A model generated the notes under the pieces. The model was not told the origin of the DNA. It made no database searches and saw nothing but the letters and a program-made list of their open reading frames with translations. Positions 1-9,313 of a stretch of 64,000 nt of DNA are shown one piece after another. The position numbers and the translations under genes are program-made. This stretch comes from Cohnella zeiphila (GTDB lineage: Bacteria; Bacillota; Bacilli; Paenibacillales; Paenibacillaceae), in NCBI RefSeq assembly GCF_014212055.1, contig NZ_JACJVO010000016.1, forward strand, positions 158,328 to 222,327, in the 5' to 3' direction. Each line of letters starts with the position of its first letter. The first letter of the stretch is position 1.

Positions 1-84
1 GATCGTATGCTTCTCCGACGGTTGTGCCCCGATCGGAGATTCCGTCTCGGACGGCAGGACGGACGCACTCGTTCCTTTTCTCAT
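1..84 (-). CDS. possible start of a truncated downstream gene
   Basis: An ATG at 84 opens a frame of 28 codons that runs off the window edge without a stop. A GGGAGG sequence lies about 12 bases upstream, slightly far for a ribosome site. The frame follows the zinc dehydrogenase gene on the same strand after about 55 bases, so it could be the next operon member. The visible peptide is polar and not recognisable. It could equally be untranslated sequence. Confidence 0.28.
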   Translation of the reverse strand, partial: MRKGTSASVLPSETESPIGAQPSEKHTI

Positions 85-138
85 TCGGCCATGTCACCTC
101 CCGTGTCTTCTATCGGCGGCCGCGCGGCTTCCCTTCGA

Positions 139-1134
139 TCAACGAATCTGAATCTGCACCTTCAGCAGCTCCGGATCCTTCGGACGCGCCAGAAAGTCCG
201 GCACCTCTTCCAGCGGAATGACTTTGGAGATGAGCGGCTCCAGCGCGATCCGGCCTTCCCGCACCCACTCGAACGCCGGGAGGAACGTATAGTTGATCGC
301 CATCGAGCCCAGAATCGTCCAATCCTTGTGATACAGATCGAACGGGTTCAACCGGATTTGCGCGCCGGTCGGCGTAACGCCGAATTGCAGGTATTTGGCC
401 GTCTTTCCCAGATGCGTCATCGCCTGCTCGATAACGGCCGGTATGCCCGTGGCGTCGACGACGATATCGAACGTCCGCCCGGCCAACCGTTCCGGGCTGC
501 GCGCGTGTATCGTCTCCGTCGCGCCGAGCGCGCGGGCCAGCTCCAGCTTCCGCTCCGACACGTCTACGACCGCGAGCGCGGACACGCCAAGCCGGGATAG
601 CGACTGGACCAACTGCAATCCCATCGCTCCGGCGCCGAACAGCAGCGCCGACTGGCCGGCCTGCGGACGCAGCCGGTTCATCGCATGCACGACGCAAGCC
701 ATCGGCTCGATAAAAGCGGCCGTCCCGAACGTCATCCCGTCCGGAATCTTCACGACGTTGCGGGCCGGAACGGCGACGTATTCGGCCATGCTTCCGTCCA
801 CCGTGTTGCCGAGCGCGCCCCACTTCTCGCATTGATTCCCGCGATGCGTCAGGCAATATCGGCAGCTTCCGCAGAACAGCGACGGATCGGCCGTTACGCG
901 ATCCCCGGCGTTCAGGTCCGTTACCCCTTCGCCGAGCCGGCGAATCGTGCCCGAGAACTCGTGACCCGGAATGATCGGATAAGGGGACAGAAACTCCCCT
1001 TCATAAATATGAAAGTCCGTCCCGCAGATGCCGACCCGCTCGACCTCGATGACGACCTCCCCCGGCTTGGGGACCGGATCCGGCACTTCCTTGACGACCG
1101 CTTGGCGCGGCTTCTCCATGACCAGAGCTCTCAT
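139..1134 (-). CDS. zinc-dependent medium-chain dehydrogenase (polyol/sugar type)
   Basis: This 331-residue protein belongs to the zinc alcohol dehydrogenase (MDR) superfamily. The catalytic-zinc residues are visible as C37 (GICGTD) and H58-E59 (GHEFSG). Four structural-zinc cysteines are C88, C91, C94 and C102. A Rossmann GAGAMG motif follows and should bind NAD(P). The ATG at 1134 was chosen because AGAGGTGG precedes it; an upstream in-frame ATG has no such site. Sorbitol, arabinitol and threonine dehydrogenases share this fold, so the substrate cannot be read from sequence. As the last gene of the arabinan locus it may oxidise or reduce a pentose or pentitol, but that is inference from position. 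Confidence 0.9.
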   Translation of the reverse strand: MRALVMEKPRQAVVKEVPDPVPKPGEVVIEVERVGICGTDFHIYEGEFLSPYPIIPGHEFSGTIRRLGEGVTDLNAGDRVTADPSLFCGSCRYCLTHRGNQCEKWGALGNTVDGSMAEYVAVPARNVVKIPDGMTFGTAAFIEPMACVVHAMNRLRPQAGQSALLFGAGAMGLQLVQSLSRLGVSALAVVDVSERKLELARALGATETIHARSPERLAGRTFDIVVDATGIPAVIEQAMTHLGKTAKYLQFGVTPTGAQIRLNPFDLYHKDWTILGSMAINYTFLPAFEWVREGRIALEPLISKVIPLEEVPDFLARPKDPELLKVQIQIR

Positions 1135-1340
1135 GCTGCTCCACCTCTTTTTCCCGTTATGAATATCCTCATTCCCGCCGCCGGCAACGCGCAAGCCGGT
1201 TGAAGCAACCGGTGCCGGCAGCGAAAACCTGCGTTTCTGCATCTTTTAAGCCCGTACCGCAGGCTGCAAGCGCAGATTCCTGCAAAAATACATCTTTTTC
1301 AAAGTAATTTCAGGATGGTACTCCCGATTCTCTTCAAATT

Positions 1341-1407
1341 CCTGCATTTTTGCAAGTTATAGAGAACTTTCCGCTATCGCGTCCCTGTAAACATGCATTT
1401 TTGCAGG
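1341..1407. repeat. TGCA-type imperfect palindromes in the 1135-1441 spacer
   Basis: The 307-bp gene-free spacer holds two copies of a short palindrome, CCTGCATTTTTGCAAG at 1341-1356 and TGCATTTTTGCAGG at 1394-1407. Partial copies occur near 1247 and 1280. The same core recurs at 11712-11896 at the other end of the operon. No promoter or T-tailed terminator was recognised here. The elements could be dispersed repeats, weak hairpins or protein-binding sites. Confidence 0.5.
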
Positions 1408-1441
1408 TTTTCTGCCATCTTCGGGCGGGGATTCTCCGTGC

Positions 1442-3394
1442 TCAAGTCTTCGTCAGCCGGAAGTCGTCCGCTTGAATCCAGGTGTCTCCCGTCGCCCACA
1501 TCCCTGCGTAAATCTCGACGCTATGATGGTTGCCCGAGTTGAATGCGACCGTCAGCTGCGTATAGTTCGGCAGGCCGGCGAAATGCGTCTCGTTCAGAAC
1601 CGCTCCCCCGTTCGGCAGCCTGGCCCCGAAGTAGCCGTCATTGTTATTGGAGGAAGTGCGGACCCACCCCGTCAGCGTGTAGTCGGTGTTCGGCTCGACG
1701 AAAACCTCTTGCTTGATCGCGTTCCAACCGCTGTCGTAGCGTGCGTATCCGTTGTTCGCGCCGGTATGCGAGAATCCGAGATTGCGGTCGACCCCGGCGT
1801 TGCCGTTCGCGTACCACGGCGACGTCAGGCTGGCGGTCGGCTGCGATTCGAACCCGGCATGGCCGACGAGATTGTCGTCTCTCGTCACGCTGACGTCGTC
1901 AAGCTGCAGCCACGTACCCCCGTTCGCCCACAGGCCGGCGTACAGTTCGACGACCGAATTGCTGCCCGAGTTGAACGGGACGGCCAGCTCGGTATAGCCG
2001 GACAAGCTGGCGAAATGTGTCTCGCCGATGACCGCGCCGTCGTTCGGCAGCCGGGCTCCGAAGTAGCCTTCGGTGTTGTTTGCGGACGTTTTGACCCAGC
2101 CTTTGAGCGTATAATTGGTGTTCGGCTGCACGACGATCCGCTGCTTGATCGCGTTCCAGCCGCTGCCGTTGCGAACGTAGCCGTTGTTCGCTCCCGTGCG
2201 GGCGTAGCCGAGATTCCGGTCGATGCCGCCTTCGCCCGTCACATACCACGGCGCCATGACCGGCGTGGCGGTCTGCGTCTCGAAGCTCGGATCGGAGATC
2301 GGATTGTCGCCGAGCATGTCGCTCGTCAGCGTTGCCTTCATCAGATGCGTGTTGTAATCGGGATACCACGTCGACATGATGAAATACAAGTCCGGCCCGC
2401 CGTTCGACAGCGGGTGCATGAAGGCGTTGTACTGTCCCAGCCCGGTGAAGTTGCCCGGAACGAGAATCTTCTCGCCGCTCCACGGACCGACGGGCGTCGC
2501 CGCGTCTCGCATGACGATCGCTTGGCGGTCTTCGTTCAGATAAGTCATGATATAACGATGAAAATACGAATTGTAAGCGACCGAGAGCTCGCCCGTCACG
2601 CCGATCGACACCGGCCGCGCCGCGGATTCGCTCGCCTGCCACCCGTTGCCGTCCCAATACCGGTAATCCCCGATGTTCAGCATGCCGTTCTCCGGCACGC
2701 GGGCCAGGTAAACGTCGCCGAAACGGCCGTTCGGCGTCGCGTACATGTAGACGAAGCCGCTGTCTTTCAGGAACGCCGCCATCTGGAAATGACTGTCCCA
2801 TGTCGACGTGTTGTTGTTCCATTTGACCGTCGGGCTCTTGGTCCAGTTCTGGCCGTTGTCGTCCGAATAGGCGATGCCGGAATAGTTCGTGTACCACCGG
2901 CCCGACGAGCCCCAATGGTTGACCGACATGTAATGGATGTAGCTGCGGCTGCCGACCGTCACTCCTGCAGTCGGAATGACCGTCATCTCGTCGTTGTTGA
3001 TTTTTTTGGAAGACAGAATCTCCTTGGCGTAGCCGGGCGAGCTCTGAATCATGGTGTCGAAAGAAAGTCCGTTCGCCAGGTTCGTGTCCGACGAGATCGC
3101 CAGCACGTTGCTGCGCGACCAGTTGCCCGCGCTGTCGTTCGTATCGCCGAAAGCGACGAAGTACTGTCCGCCTCCCTTGTCCCAGATAATGCCCAGATCC
3201 GTCCCGCCTACGTTGTAGTTAACGGCCGTCTGGTTCGGATTGGGCAGCGTCTCGCCCGCCGGAGTCGCTCCGGTAACGCGGGCGATCATCGTCGTTCCCG
3301 TCGGCGTCAGCGCCGCGGCGCCGCCGAGCTCCATCGTTCCGAATGCCAGAGCTGCCGCAAGCATCGCCGTTAACATTTTATTCCTCTTCATCAT
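1442..3394 (-). CDS. secreted DUF4185 (GH183-type) glycoside hydrolase with two C-terminal binding modules
   Basis: The 650-residue product starts with a signal peptide (basic MKRNK followed by a hydrophobic stretch, likely cut near residue 28). Residues of about 35-360 form a DUF4185 catalytic domain, with the family motifs GGTDLG (63-68), FGDT (82-85), MSVNHWG (156-162), NGRFG (222-226) and TGELSV (267-272). Two homologous modules of about 140 residues follow (about 365-507 and 508-650), resembling CBM4/9-like carbohydrate-binding domains. DUF4185 is CAZy family GH183, whose characterised members are endo-D-arabinanases. The start at 3394 has AAGGATGG upstream. It is a paralogue of the lipoprotein at 9314-10435, and probably cuts polymer outside the cell before import. 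Confidence 0.85.
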   Translation of the reverse strand: MMKRNKMLTAMLAAALAFGTMELGGAAALTPTGTTMIARVTGATPAGETLPNPNQTAVNYNVGGTDLGIIWDKGGGQYFVAFGDTNDSAGNWSRSNVLAISSDTNLANGLSFDTMIQSSPGYAKEILSSKKINNDEMTVIPTAGVTVGSRSYIHYMSVNHWGSSGRWYTNYSGIAYSDDNGQNWTKSPTVKWNNNTSTWDSHFQMAAFLKDSGFVYMYATPNGRFGDVYLARVPENGMLNIGDYRYWDGNGWQASESAARPVSIGVTGELSVAYNSYFHRYIMTYLNEDRQAIVMRDAATPVGPWSGEKILVPGNFTGLGQYNAFMHPLSNGGPDLYFIMSTWYPDYNTHLMKATLTSDMLGDNPISDPSFETQTATPVMAPWYVTGEGGIDRNLGYARTGANNGYVRNGSGWNAIKQRIVVQPNTNYTLKGWVKTSANNTEGYFGARLPNDGAVIGETHFASLSGYTELAVPFNSGSNSVVELYAGLWANGGTWLQLDDVSVTRDDNLVGHAGFESQPTASLTSPWYANGNAGVDRNLGFSHTGANNGYARYDSGWNAIKQEVFVEPNTDYTLTGWVRTSSNNNDGYFGARLPNGGAVLNETHFAGLPNYTQLTVAFNSGNHHSVEIYAGMWATGDTWIQADDFRLTKT

Positions 3395-3526
3395 AGCACC
3401 ATCCTTCGCCAAATGGGATTGGAATCGCGGAGGACTGACCGGATGTTTGGTTGAAAACAAACAGAGTCTGTCTGACCGGGTGCAAGATGGAAAAGGGGGA
3501 GAGAGACGGAGAACGGTCCGTTCGCG

Positions 3527-3650
3527 CCCATAGCGGCATCGTGTGCCGCTATGCACTTGGGCGAACCGCCAGCCGACACCCATAGCGGCATCGTGTGCCG
3601 CTATGCACTCGGGCTCACCGCCAGCCGGCACCGTGTGCCGCTATGCACTC
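3527..3650. repeat. three tandem hairpin units with a TAGCGGCA/TGCCGCTA stem
   Basis: Two units of 52 bp and a third spaced 40 bp further share the core TGTGCCGCTATGCAC, followed by a Pro/Ala-rich GC segment. The first two carry a perfect 8-bp stem, TAGCGGCA with TGCCGCTA, around a 5-base loop. They fill much of the spacer 3395-3689 upstream of the secreted DUF4185 gene. Related hairpins occur at 26311-26330 and 62563-62635, so this is a dispersed element family. The stems could affect mRNA stability, but no function is shown. Confidence 0.65.
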
Positions 3651-3689
3651 GGGCGTGCGGCTGGCTGCCGGCTCTGGGGAGCCGTGCTG

Positions 3690-5927
3690 CTAAAGCGGCG
3701 GCAGCTCCAGCATCGCGACGCTGCGGGCGGGCAGCTCGAATTCGGTCTCGCCCGTCTCCGATCGGCCGAGCGCAAGCGTCGACGCCGCGCCGTCCGCTGC
3801 GAACAAAAGGGCTCCCGTAGCGACGCCGAGCTTGCCCGGCACCGCCGGCTCCAGCCGCACCCGCAAGCGCTGCGGCGCATCGCTCGCGTTGGCGAAAAAC
3901 AACCCGACGCTCCCGTCCATGCTCTGCCAGGCGCTGTGCACCACGGCATCGATCTCCAGCTCGCCGGAATCGTTGTACTCCGGCGTCTCCTTGCCGTGGT
4001 TGTAGTGGAACCATTCGGCACGCATCCGGTCGCGCTCGAATTTGAGCGGCGGCAGCATCCGGCCGTACGCCCAATATTTGTTCGCCGCCCCGATGCGCAG
4101 CTTCGCGTACAAGCCCAGGTAGGCCGCGCGCTCGGGAGAGAAAGCATAGCCTCGCGGCTCGAACGTATAGTAGTGCTCCTCCGGAGCGTTCTCGCGGCCG
4201 TCCGGCGGCAGCGCCTCCATCGGGCTGTACTCGTAATTGAGCTCGTACAAGCCGCCCCACAAATACGTTCGCGCCACCGTGTAGAAGTACAAGCTGCCGA
4301 TCTCTTCGGTCAGCTTGCCCCAGCCGTCCATCCGCAGCGCTCCGTATTCGTGGTAGACGTAGGCGAACAGCGGGATCAGCTCCGCCTCCCCCGATTTCAG
4401 CAGGTCGCGCAGCGGCCACAGCTCCAGCGGCGCCGCCGGCTGTCCGCCTGCGCGCGCCTGATAGAAGTCGATGACGTCCAGCATCGTCTCGTTCATCATC
4501 TCCGTGCCCATCGGCACGTAGCGGCCGGCAACTGAGCCCATCGCCGCCTTCGTGTCGGCGTAGTTGCGGCGGTAAGCCTCCTCGATCTGCCGCCCCGCGC
4601 CGACCGGGTGGCCGTGCGAGTCGTCCATGCACACCTTCAGGATGTTGTTGGCCGAAATATCGTAGTAGATCGCGTCCACGTCGTCCGTCCGCGCCAGCTC
4701 CTCGTCCCGCTTGACGTGAAAATCGTGCGCGTACGGGTGGGCGGGGCAGAGGAACGGGAATTTGTAGGCGTCGACGCTCTTCTTGTTGTCGGGGAATTTC
4801 TGCGCGGCAGCGCGGCCGAGCTCTCCGTCCGCGCCCTTGAAGTTGTACAGATAGTCGAACTCGAACGGCGCGAACCGGTCGCCGTACTCCTTCATGCAGG
4901 CCAGATTGTCCTTGTTGAAGCGCGTCGGGAACCAGTCGTCGAAGCCTCCGGGAACGCCCCTGCCGAAAGTCTGCGGCGCGTTCGTCCAGTCGGGCCCGAG
5001 CACGTGGAACATCGGCGTTCCGACGTGGTCGTGATAGGCGCGCAGCCACGGCGTCCGGTCGGAGCCGGCGTTGATGCCGAACGTCGCGACGCCCATCTCC
5101 TCGTACAGCCACCGGAACCCTTCCGCCGCCGCCCGATCCGACGCGAGCCCTTTCGCGCACCATTTTTGCCGCACGGCCCATGCCTTGTAGAGGTCCGCCG
5201 CCTCGTGCCACCCTCGTCCTTCGAGCAGCGCTACCCTAACCGGGTATGAGGGTGCCAAGCCTTTGCCGGGGCCGATGTCCTCGCAGCCGTGGATGAACGA
5301 AGCCTCCAGGGTCCCTCCCTCGTTCCGATAGAAATTCAGCCACTTCGGATGCCCTTCGCCGTCCGCCGCGCCGAAATAAAGCCCGCCTCTGCTCAAGCCG
5401 TAATAGGCGAAAAACTGCATCGAGGCGCCCGAGAAGCTCTCCGGGTACGGCATGTACCGCAGGCCCGAACCCGGCGCCGCGAATCGCTCCGACGGCCGGC
5501 GGACCAAAACCCCCGTCGCGAACGGATGCGCCAGATAGTCGTCCCGCCCTTCGTCCGTAATCGCGTTTAAGCCCGCGAACACCGGATATTCCAGGCTGTG
5601 CAGCCGTTCGCCCGAGCCGTTCTCCGCCTCGCAGCGGAACGAGACCCCGTCTTCGTCCAGCGCCGCCCGCGCCCGCACGGTAAAACCAGCCGCCGTCCGC
5701 CACCTAAGCGACGCCTCCGCAGGCCGGCCGTCCCGCTCTTCGGACACGGACCATTCGAACGTCTCGAACGCGCCGGAGACGCCCGCATCCGTCTCCAGCC
5801 GAAACGGCTCGCCGCCGTCCGGCTCCGCGATAAAGTCGATGTCCTTGCCCGCATCCCGAAGCCTGCGGACCGTGCCGTCCGCCTCGTTCCACTCCAGCCG
5901 GATTCTCCCGTTGTCCAGCGCGAACAT
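3690..5927 (-). CDS. large DUF6259-like putative glycoside hydrolase
   Basis: This 745-residue cytoplasmic protein has no signal peptide. It appears to have an N-terminal beta-rich region (about 1-250), a central TIM-barrel-like part and a C-terminal all-beta domain, resembling DUF6259 proteins. Candidate catalytic acids are D423 in AIYYDIS, at the end of a predicted strand, and E476 or E480 in MGTEMMNE. That pattern of strand-end Asp plus Glu is common in retaining hydrolases of the GH31/GH36/GH101 type. GGGAGG precedes the ATG. It lies directly after the ABC permease genes, so it probably acts on an imported oligosaccharide. The specific reaction is unknown and I could not assign a CAZy family. 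Confidence 0.6.
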   Translation of the reverse strand: MFALDNGRIRLEWNEADGTVRRLRDAGKDIDFIAEPDGGEPFRLETDAGVSGAFETFEWSVSEERDGRPAEASLRWRTAAGFTVRARAALDEDGVSFRCEAENGSGERLHSLEYPVFAGLNAITDEGRDDYLAHPFATGVLVRRPSERFAAPGSGLRYMPYPESFSGASMQFFAYYGLSRGGLYFGAADGEGHPKWLNFYRNEGGTLEASFIHGCEDIGPGKGLAPSYPVRVALLEGRGWHEAADLYKAWAVRQKWCAKGLASDRAAAEGFRWLYEEMGVATFGINAGSDRTPWLRAYHDHVGTPMFHVLGPDWTNAPQTFGRGVPGGFDDWFPTRFNKDNLACMKEYGDRFAPFEFDYLYNFKGADGELGRAAAQKFPDNKKSVDAYKFPFLCPAHPYAHDFHVKRDEELARTDDVDAIYYDISANNILKVCMDDSHGHPVGAGRQIEEAYRRNYADTKAAMGSVAGRYVPMGTEMMNETMLDVIDFYQARAGGQPAAPLELWPLRDLLKSGEAELIPLFAYVYHEYGALRMDGWGKLTEEIGSLYFYTVARTYLWGGLYELNYEYSPMEALPPDGRENAPEEHYYTFEPRGYAFSPERAAYLGLYAKLRIGAANKYWAYGRMLPPLKFERDRMRAEWFHYNHGKETPEYNDSGELEIDAVVHSAWQSMDGSVGLFFANASDAPQRLRVRLEPAVPGKLGVATGALLFAADGAASTLALGRSETGETEFELPARSVAMLELPPL

Positions 5928-5954
5928 TCTATCAGCCTCCCCGTTTGGCCGTCG

Positions 5955-6779
5955 TTACTTCAAGCCGGATATTTTGATGCCCGAGATGATGTACTTCTGG
6001 AAGACGAGGAACAGCACCAGCGTCGGCGCGGCGGCCAGCGCCGAGCCGGCCATCAGCATGCCCATCTCGGACGAGCGTTCGGAACGGAAATTGTACAGAT
6101 ACTGCATGATCTGGAACAGGTTCGGGTTCGTGATCGTCATCGTCGGCCAGACGAACGAGTTCCAATAGCCCAGATAAGCGCCGATCCCGACGATGACGAA
6201 GACCGGAAACGACATCGGCACGAAGATGCCGGTGAAGATCCGGAAGCGCCCCGCTCCGTCGATCAGCGCCGCTTCCTCCAGCGCGAGCGGGATGTTCAGG
6301 TAGAACTGCCGGATAAAGAACATGCTTCCCGCGGAGGCGACGCCCGGCAGCACCAGCACCGCGAGCGTATCGAGCATGCCCAGCTTGTTGACGACGATAA
6401 AGGACGTCAGCAGAATCGCCATCCCGGGAATGAACATCGTCATGATGACGTACACCCACAGAATGCGCTTGAAGCGGAACTCCAGCCGGGCGAACACGTA
6501 AGCCGCGCTCGCATTGACGAACAGGGCGAGGACGGCGAACAGGATCGCGCCGCCGAACGTCACCAGCATCGTCTTGCGGAACAACGGATCGCCCAGGATG
6601 TCGGTATAATTTTCTACAAGCCATTGCTTGGGAAAAAACTTGAACGGCGTCGCCAGCACCTCGGTCTTGCCCTTGAATCCGGCGATGACCACCCACAGCA
6701 GCGGGAACAGCGCCACTACCGCCACCGCCGCGCCGACGACGGCCAGCACAGCGCGCGTAAGCAAGCCTCTATTGCGCAT
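5955..6779 (-). CDS. sugar ABC transporter permease (MalG type)
   Basis: A 274-residue inner-membrane protein with six predicted transmembrane helices. It carries the binding-protein-dependent permease signature EAALIDGAGRFRIF-x-GI (the EAA loop), which contacts the ATPase. The ATG at 6779 has GGGAGG upstream. It is the second permease of a carbohydrate ABC importer with 6806-7693 and the binding protein 7768-9210. No ATPase gene lies in the locus, as is usual for CUT1 importers of Firmicutes that share a common MsmX-type ATPase encoded elsewhere. Confidence 0.93.
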   Translation of the reverse strand: MRNRGLLTRAVLAVVGAAVAVVALFPLLWVVIAGFKGKTEVLATPFKFFPKQWLVENYTDILGDPLFRKTMLVTFGGAILFAVLALFVNASAAYVFARLEFRFKRILWVYVIMTMFIPGMAILLTSFIVVNKLGMLDTLAVLVLPGVASAGSMFFIRQFYLNIPLALEEAALIDGAGRFRIFTGIFVPMSFPVFVIVGIGAYLGYWNSFVWPTMTITNPNLFQIMQYLYNFRSERSSEMGMLMAGSALAAAPTLVLFLVFQKYIISGIKISGLK

Positions 6780-6805
6780 ATTCGTAACCTCCCTCGCGGC
6801 TTCGG

Positions 6806-7693
6806 TCAGCCGTCCACCGCTTTTTCCGAATTGAGCACCCTGAAGATGATCGCCGAAATGCCGCCCAGCACGACGAACAACAGCAGCGAAGCGGCGATCG
6901 AATTGCCGACCATCACGTCGTTGCGGAAGTGAAGGAAGATGTACAGGTTGGGCGTCGTCGTCTCGTTCAGCGGGCCTCCGTTCGTCATGACCAGCGACAG
7001 CTCGTACTGGGAGATCTGCGCCGTGAAGCCGGTGACGAGCAGGTACAGGATGACGTTGCGCATAAGCGGGATCGTGATGTACCACATCTTCTGGAACGCG
7101 CCCGCTCCCTCCAGGTCGGCCGCTTCGTAGTAGCTCTCCGGAATGTCGTGCAATCCGGCCAGCATGATGAGCGCCGTGAGGCCGAAGCCCAGCCAGACGG
7201 CAGGGGCGGCGATGCTCGGCAGCGCCGAACCGACCTCGGCCAGCCAGGCTTTCGGCTCCTGTCCGAACAGCCCGAGCACATAGTTGGCAAGGCCGCCCGT
7301 ATAATCGTAGATGAACACGAAGATGACGGAAGCCACGATGCCGGAGATAATCGTCGGGATGTAGATGGACGTCTTGACGAAGCCGGACAGCTTCGGGCTG
7401 ATGTTCTTGACGACGTTGGCGAACAGAAAAGCCAGAATCAAAGTGGTCGGGACGACCATGAGGGCGAACTTGATTCCGATCCAGACCGACTTGCCGAACA
7501 GGCGGTCCGTCAGCACCAGGTAGAAGTTGCGGAAGCCGACGAACGTCGAGTCCTGGTAGAAGCTCCAATTATAGAAGCTGACGCGAATCGCGTAGACGAA
7601 AGGAATGACCACGAACACGGTCAGCAGCACCAGAATCGGAAGCAGCATCGTGTACGCCGTGGCGTTGTCCTGACGGAAATTTTTCTTGAACAT
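6806..7693 (-). CDS. sugar ABC transporter permease (MalF/LplB type)
   Basis: A 295-residue inner-membrane permease of the CUT1 sugar-importer class with about six helices. The cytoplasmic EAA loop is visible as YYEAADLEGAGAFQKMW. The start at 7693 follows GGAGATG. It forms a heterodimer with the product of 5955-6779. The gene sits between the binding-protein gene and the second permease with short gaps, as expected for one operon. Confidence 0.93.
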   Translation of the reverse strand: MFKKNFRQDNATAYTMLLPILVLLTVFVVIPFVYAIRVSFYNWSFYQDSTFVGFRNFYLVLTDRLFGKSVWIGIKFALMVVPTTLILAFLFANVVKNISPKLSGFVKTSIYIPTIISGIVASVIFVFIYDYTGGLANYVLGLFGQEPKAWLAEVGSALPSIAAPAVWLGFGLTALIMLAGLHDIPESYYEAADLEGAGAFQKMWYITIPLMRNVILYLLVTGFTAQISQYELSLVMTNGGPLNETTTPNLYIFLHFRNDVMVGNSIAASLLLFVVLGGISAIIFRVLNSEKAVDG

Positions 7694-7767
7694 TCTCGCT
7701 CATCTCCGTTTTTGGGGATGCGGCATAAGCGTCCGGGAGCGGCTCGCCGCCCCCGGAACGCATCCGG

Positions 7768-9210
7768 TCATTGCATCTTGGGATTGGTGCCGGCCAGCTT
7801 GTTCTTGGCGATATAGTCGTTGATGTCTTTCTCCGCTTTGGACAGCGCCTTGTCCACGTCCGTCCCCTTCATCGCCGACTCGATCGCGGTCGAGAACGCC
7901 ATGCTGATATCCCACGGATAGATCGGCTCCGGCTTGGAATACGGCACGATCTTCTCGGCGATCATCGCCCGCACTTCGTCCTTCGAAGCGACCGGATCGC
8001 TCTGCATCGCCTGGTCGACGGATTTGCGAGGCGTGAACTTGGAGAACTGCGCCCCGCGGAAATAGTCGAGCACGACGTTCGGATCGTCTGCGAGCATATA
8101 AGAGATATAAGCGGCCGCTTCCTTCGCATGTTCCGACTTGCCGTCGACGGCGAGCGCCCAGCCGCCAAGCGTGGCGGTCGTGTTGTTCGGATTGCCGTCA
8201 ATCGTCGGCATCGGCGCGACGCCGACGTTATTCACCATATCCTTGAAGCTGTTGCGAAGTTGGCCGATCGCCCACGAGCCGTTGGCCTCCATGGCAATCT
8301 TGCCTTGGCCGAACGGGGCAGCGTCGGTGTAGCCGGACAACTGCTGCTTCGGCATGATGCCGGATTGGTAAGCTTGCTGATAGAAGGTGAGCAGCTTCTT
8401 GTAGCCGTCGTTCTGCACATCGGCCTTGGACCAGTCGTCGGTAATCGGCAGGTGTCCGGCGGCGTTATATTGCAGCCCCCAGCTCGACCAGCCGAGATCG
8501 CCGGCAACCTGCGCGGTGGAGAAGCCGAAGACCCCTTTCTTGGTCAGCGCTTTGCCATCCGCGAGCAATTCGTCCCATGTGGTCGGCGGCTTCTCCGGAT
8601 CGAGGCCCGCCGCCTTAAACAGGTCCTTGCGGTAATACAGCACGGTGGACGGCTCCACCAGCCACGGGTAAGCGTAAAACTTGTCGCCGACCGCGACGAA
8701 GTCCTTCATGTTCGGATACAGGTCGTCAAATACGGATGGGTCCATCAGATCGTTGAGCGCTTGGATCTGCCCCAGCTTGGCGTCGTTCGCCACCTGATTG
8801 TAGCTGACCGTCCAGACGTCGGGCGCCTTGCCGGCCGCCTGCGCGGCCTTCATCTTCTGATCCCAGGCGTCTCCCGGCACGATCGTAAGGTTTACTTTGA
8901 TGTTGCTTTGCGATTTGTTGAACTCGTCCGTCCACTTCTTGAACCATGTGGTTGTCGTGTCCTCGAACTTGTTGGCCCAGACATCGATGGTTACCGGAGC
9001 CCCGGAGGCGGCGCTGGGAGACGCCGAGGCGCCGGCGCTCGCGCTCGCGCTTCCCGATGGGCTGGCGGATGCGCTCGGCGAGGAGCCGGCGCTTTGCGAA
9101 GAGCCGGCGTTGCCGCCATTGTTCGAACCTCCGCATCCCGTCAGAGCGAGCGACAGGATGATCGGGGCCGCCGCGAGGGCTGTCAAGCTTTTTCTGCTTT
9201 TGGCTTGCAT
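7768..9210 (-). CDS. sugar ABC transporter substrate-binding lipoprotein
   Basis: The 480-residue product is a family 1 extracellular solute-binding protein. A lipoprotein signal ends in LALTGC with the lipidated Cys at about residue 26. A Ser/Ala/Gly-rich linker of about 40 residues precedes the folded domain. The ATG at 9210 was chosen over an earlier in-frame ATG because GGGAGGATT lies just upstream and the signal peptide begins there. It probably delivers arabinan-derived oligosaccharides to the permeases encoded directly downstream. The ligand is inferred only from neighbouring enzymes. Confidence 0.92.
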   Translation of the reverse strand: MQAKSRKSLTALAAAPIILSLALTGCGGSNNGGNAGSSQSAGSSPSASASPSGSASASAGASASPSAASGAPVTIDVWANKFEDTTTTWFKKWTDEFNKSQSNIKVNLTIVPGDAWDQKMKAAQAAGKAPDVWTVSYNQVANDAKLGQIQALNDLMDPSVFDDLYPNMKDFVAVGDKFYAYPWLVEPSTVLYYRKDLFKAAGLDPEKPPTTWDELLADGKALTKKGVFGFSTAQVAGDLGWSSWGLQYNAAGHLPITDDWSKADVQNDGYKKLLTFYQQAYQSGIMPKQQLSGYTDAAPFGQGKIAMEANGSWAIGQLRNSFKDMVNNVGVAPMPTIDGNPNNTTATLGGWALAVDGKSEHAKEAAAYISYMLADDPNVVLDYFRGAQFSKFTPRKSVDQAMQSDPVASKDEVRAMIAEKIVPYSKPEPIYPWDISMAFSTAIESAMKGTDVDKALSKAEKDINDYIAKNKLAGTNPKMQ

Positions 9211-9241
9211 GTGGAATCCTCCCTTTTTATTCGATAAACTA

Positions 9242-9262
9242 TTTAAACGCTGCGCGTTTAAA
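9242..9262. promoter_or_regulatory. perfect inverted repeat upstream of the binding-protein gene
   Basis: TTTAAACGC and GCGTTTAAA form a perfect 9-bp inverted repeat around a 3-base centre, about 32 bases upstream of the binding-protein start. It may be an operator or a leader hairpin that adjusts expression of this gene relative to the rest of the operon. It lacks the CG centre of LacI-type sites, so it is unlikely to bind the local LacI protein. Confidence 0.5.
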
Positions 9263-9313
9263 CCGAGGGCCGGGCCGTTCAGACGCGGCTGAACCGCCGA
9301 GATGAATTCGCTT

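Noticed and set aside
1472..3373. 633-codon plus-strand frame over the secreted DUF4185 gene
   Set aside because: The opposite strand encodes a signal peptide, conserved motifs and duplicated modules; this frame has none.
3527..3650. CRISPR array
   Set aside because: Only three units of uneven spacing with palindromic cores and near-identical spacers; no cas genes.
5955..7568. Apparent 537-residue fusion reading through both permease genes
   Set aside because: The upstream part is an out-of-frame overlap with the first permease; the true second permease starts at 6779 with its own GGGAGG.
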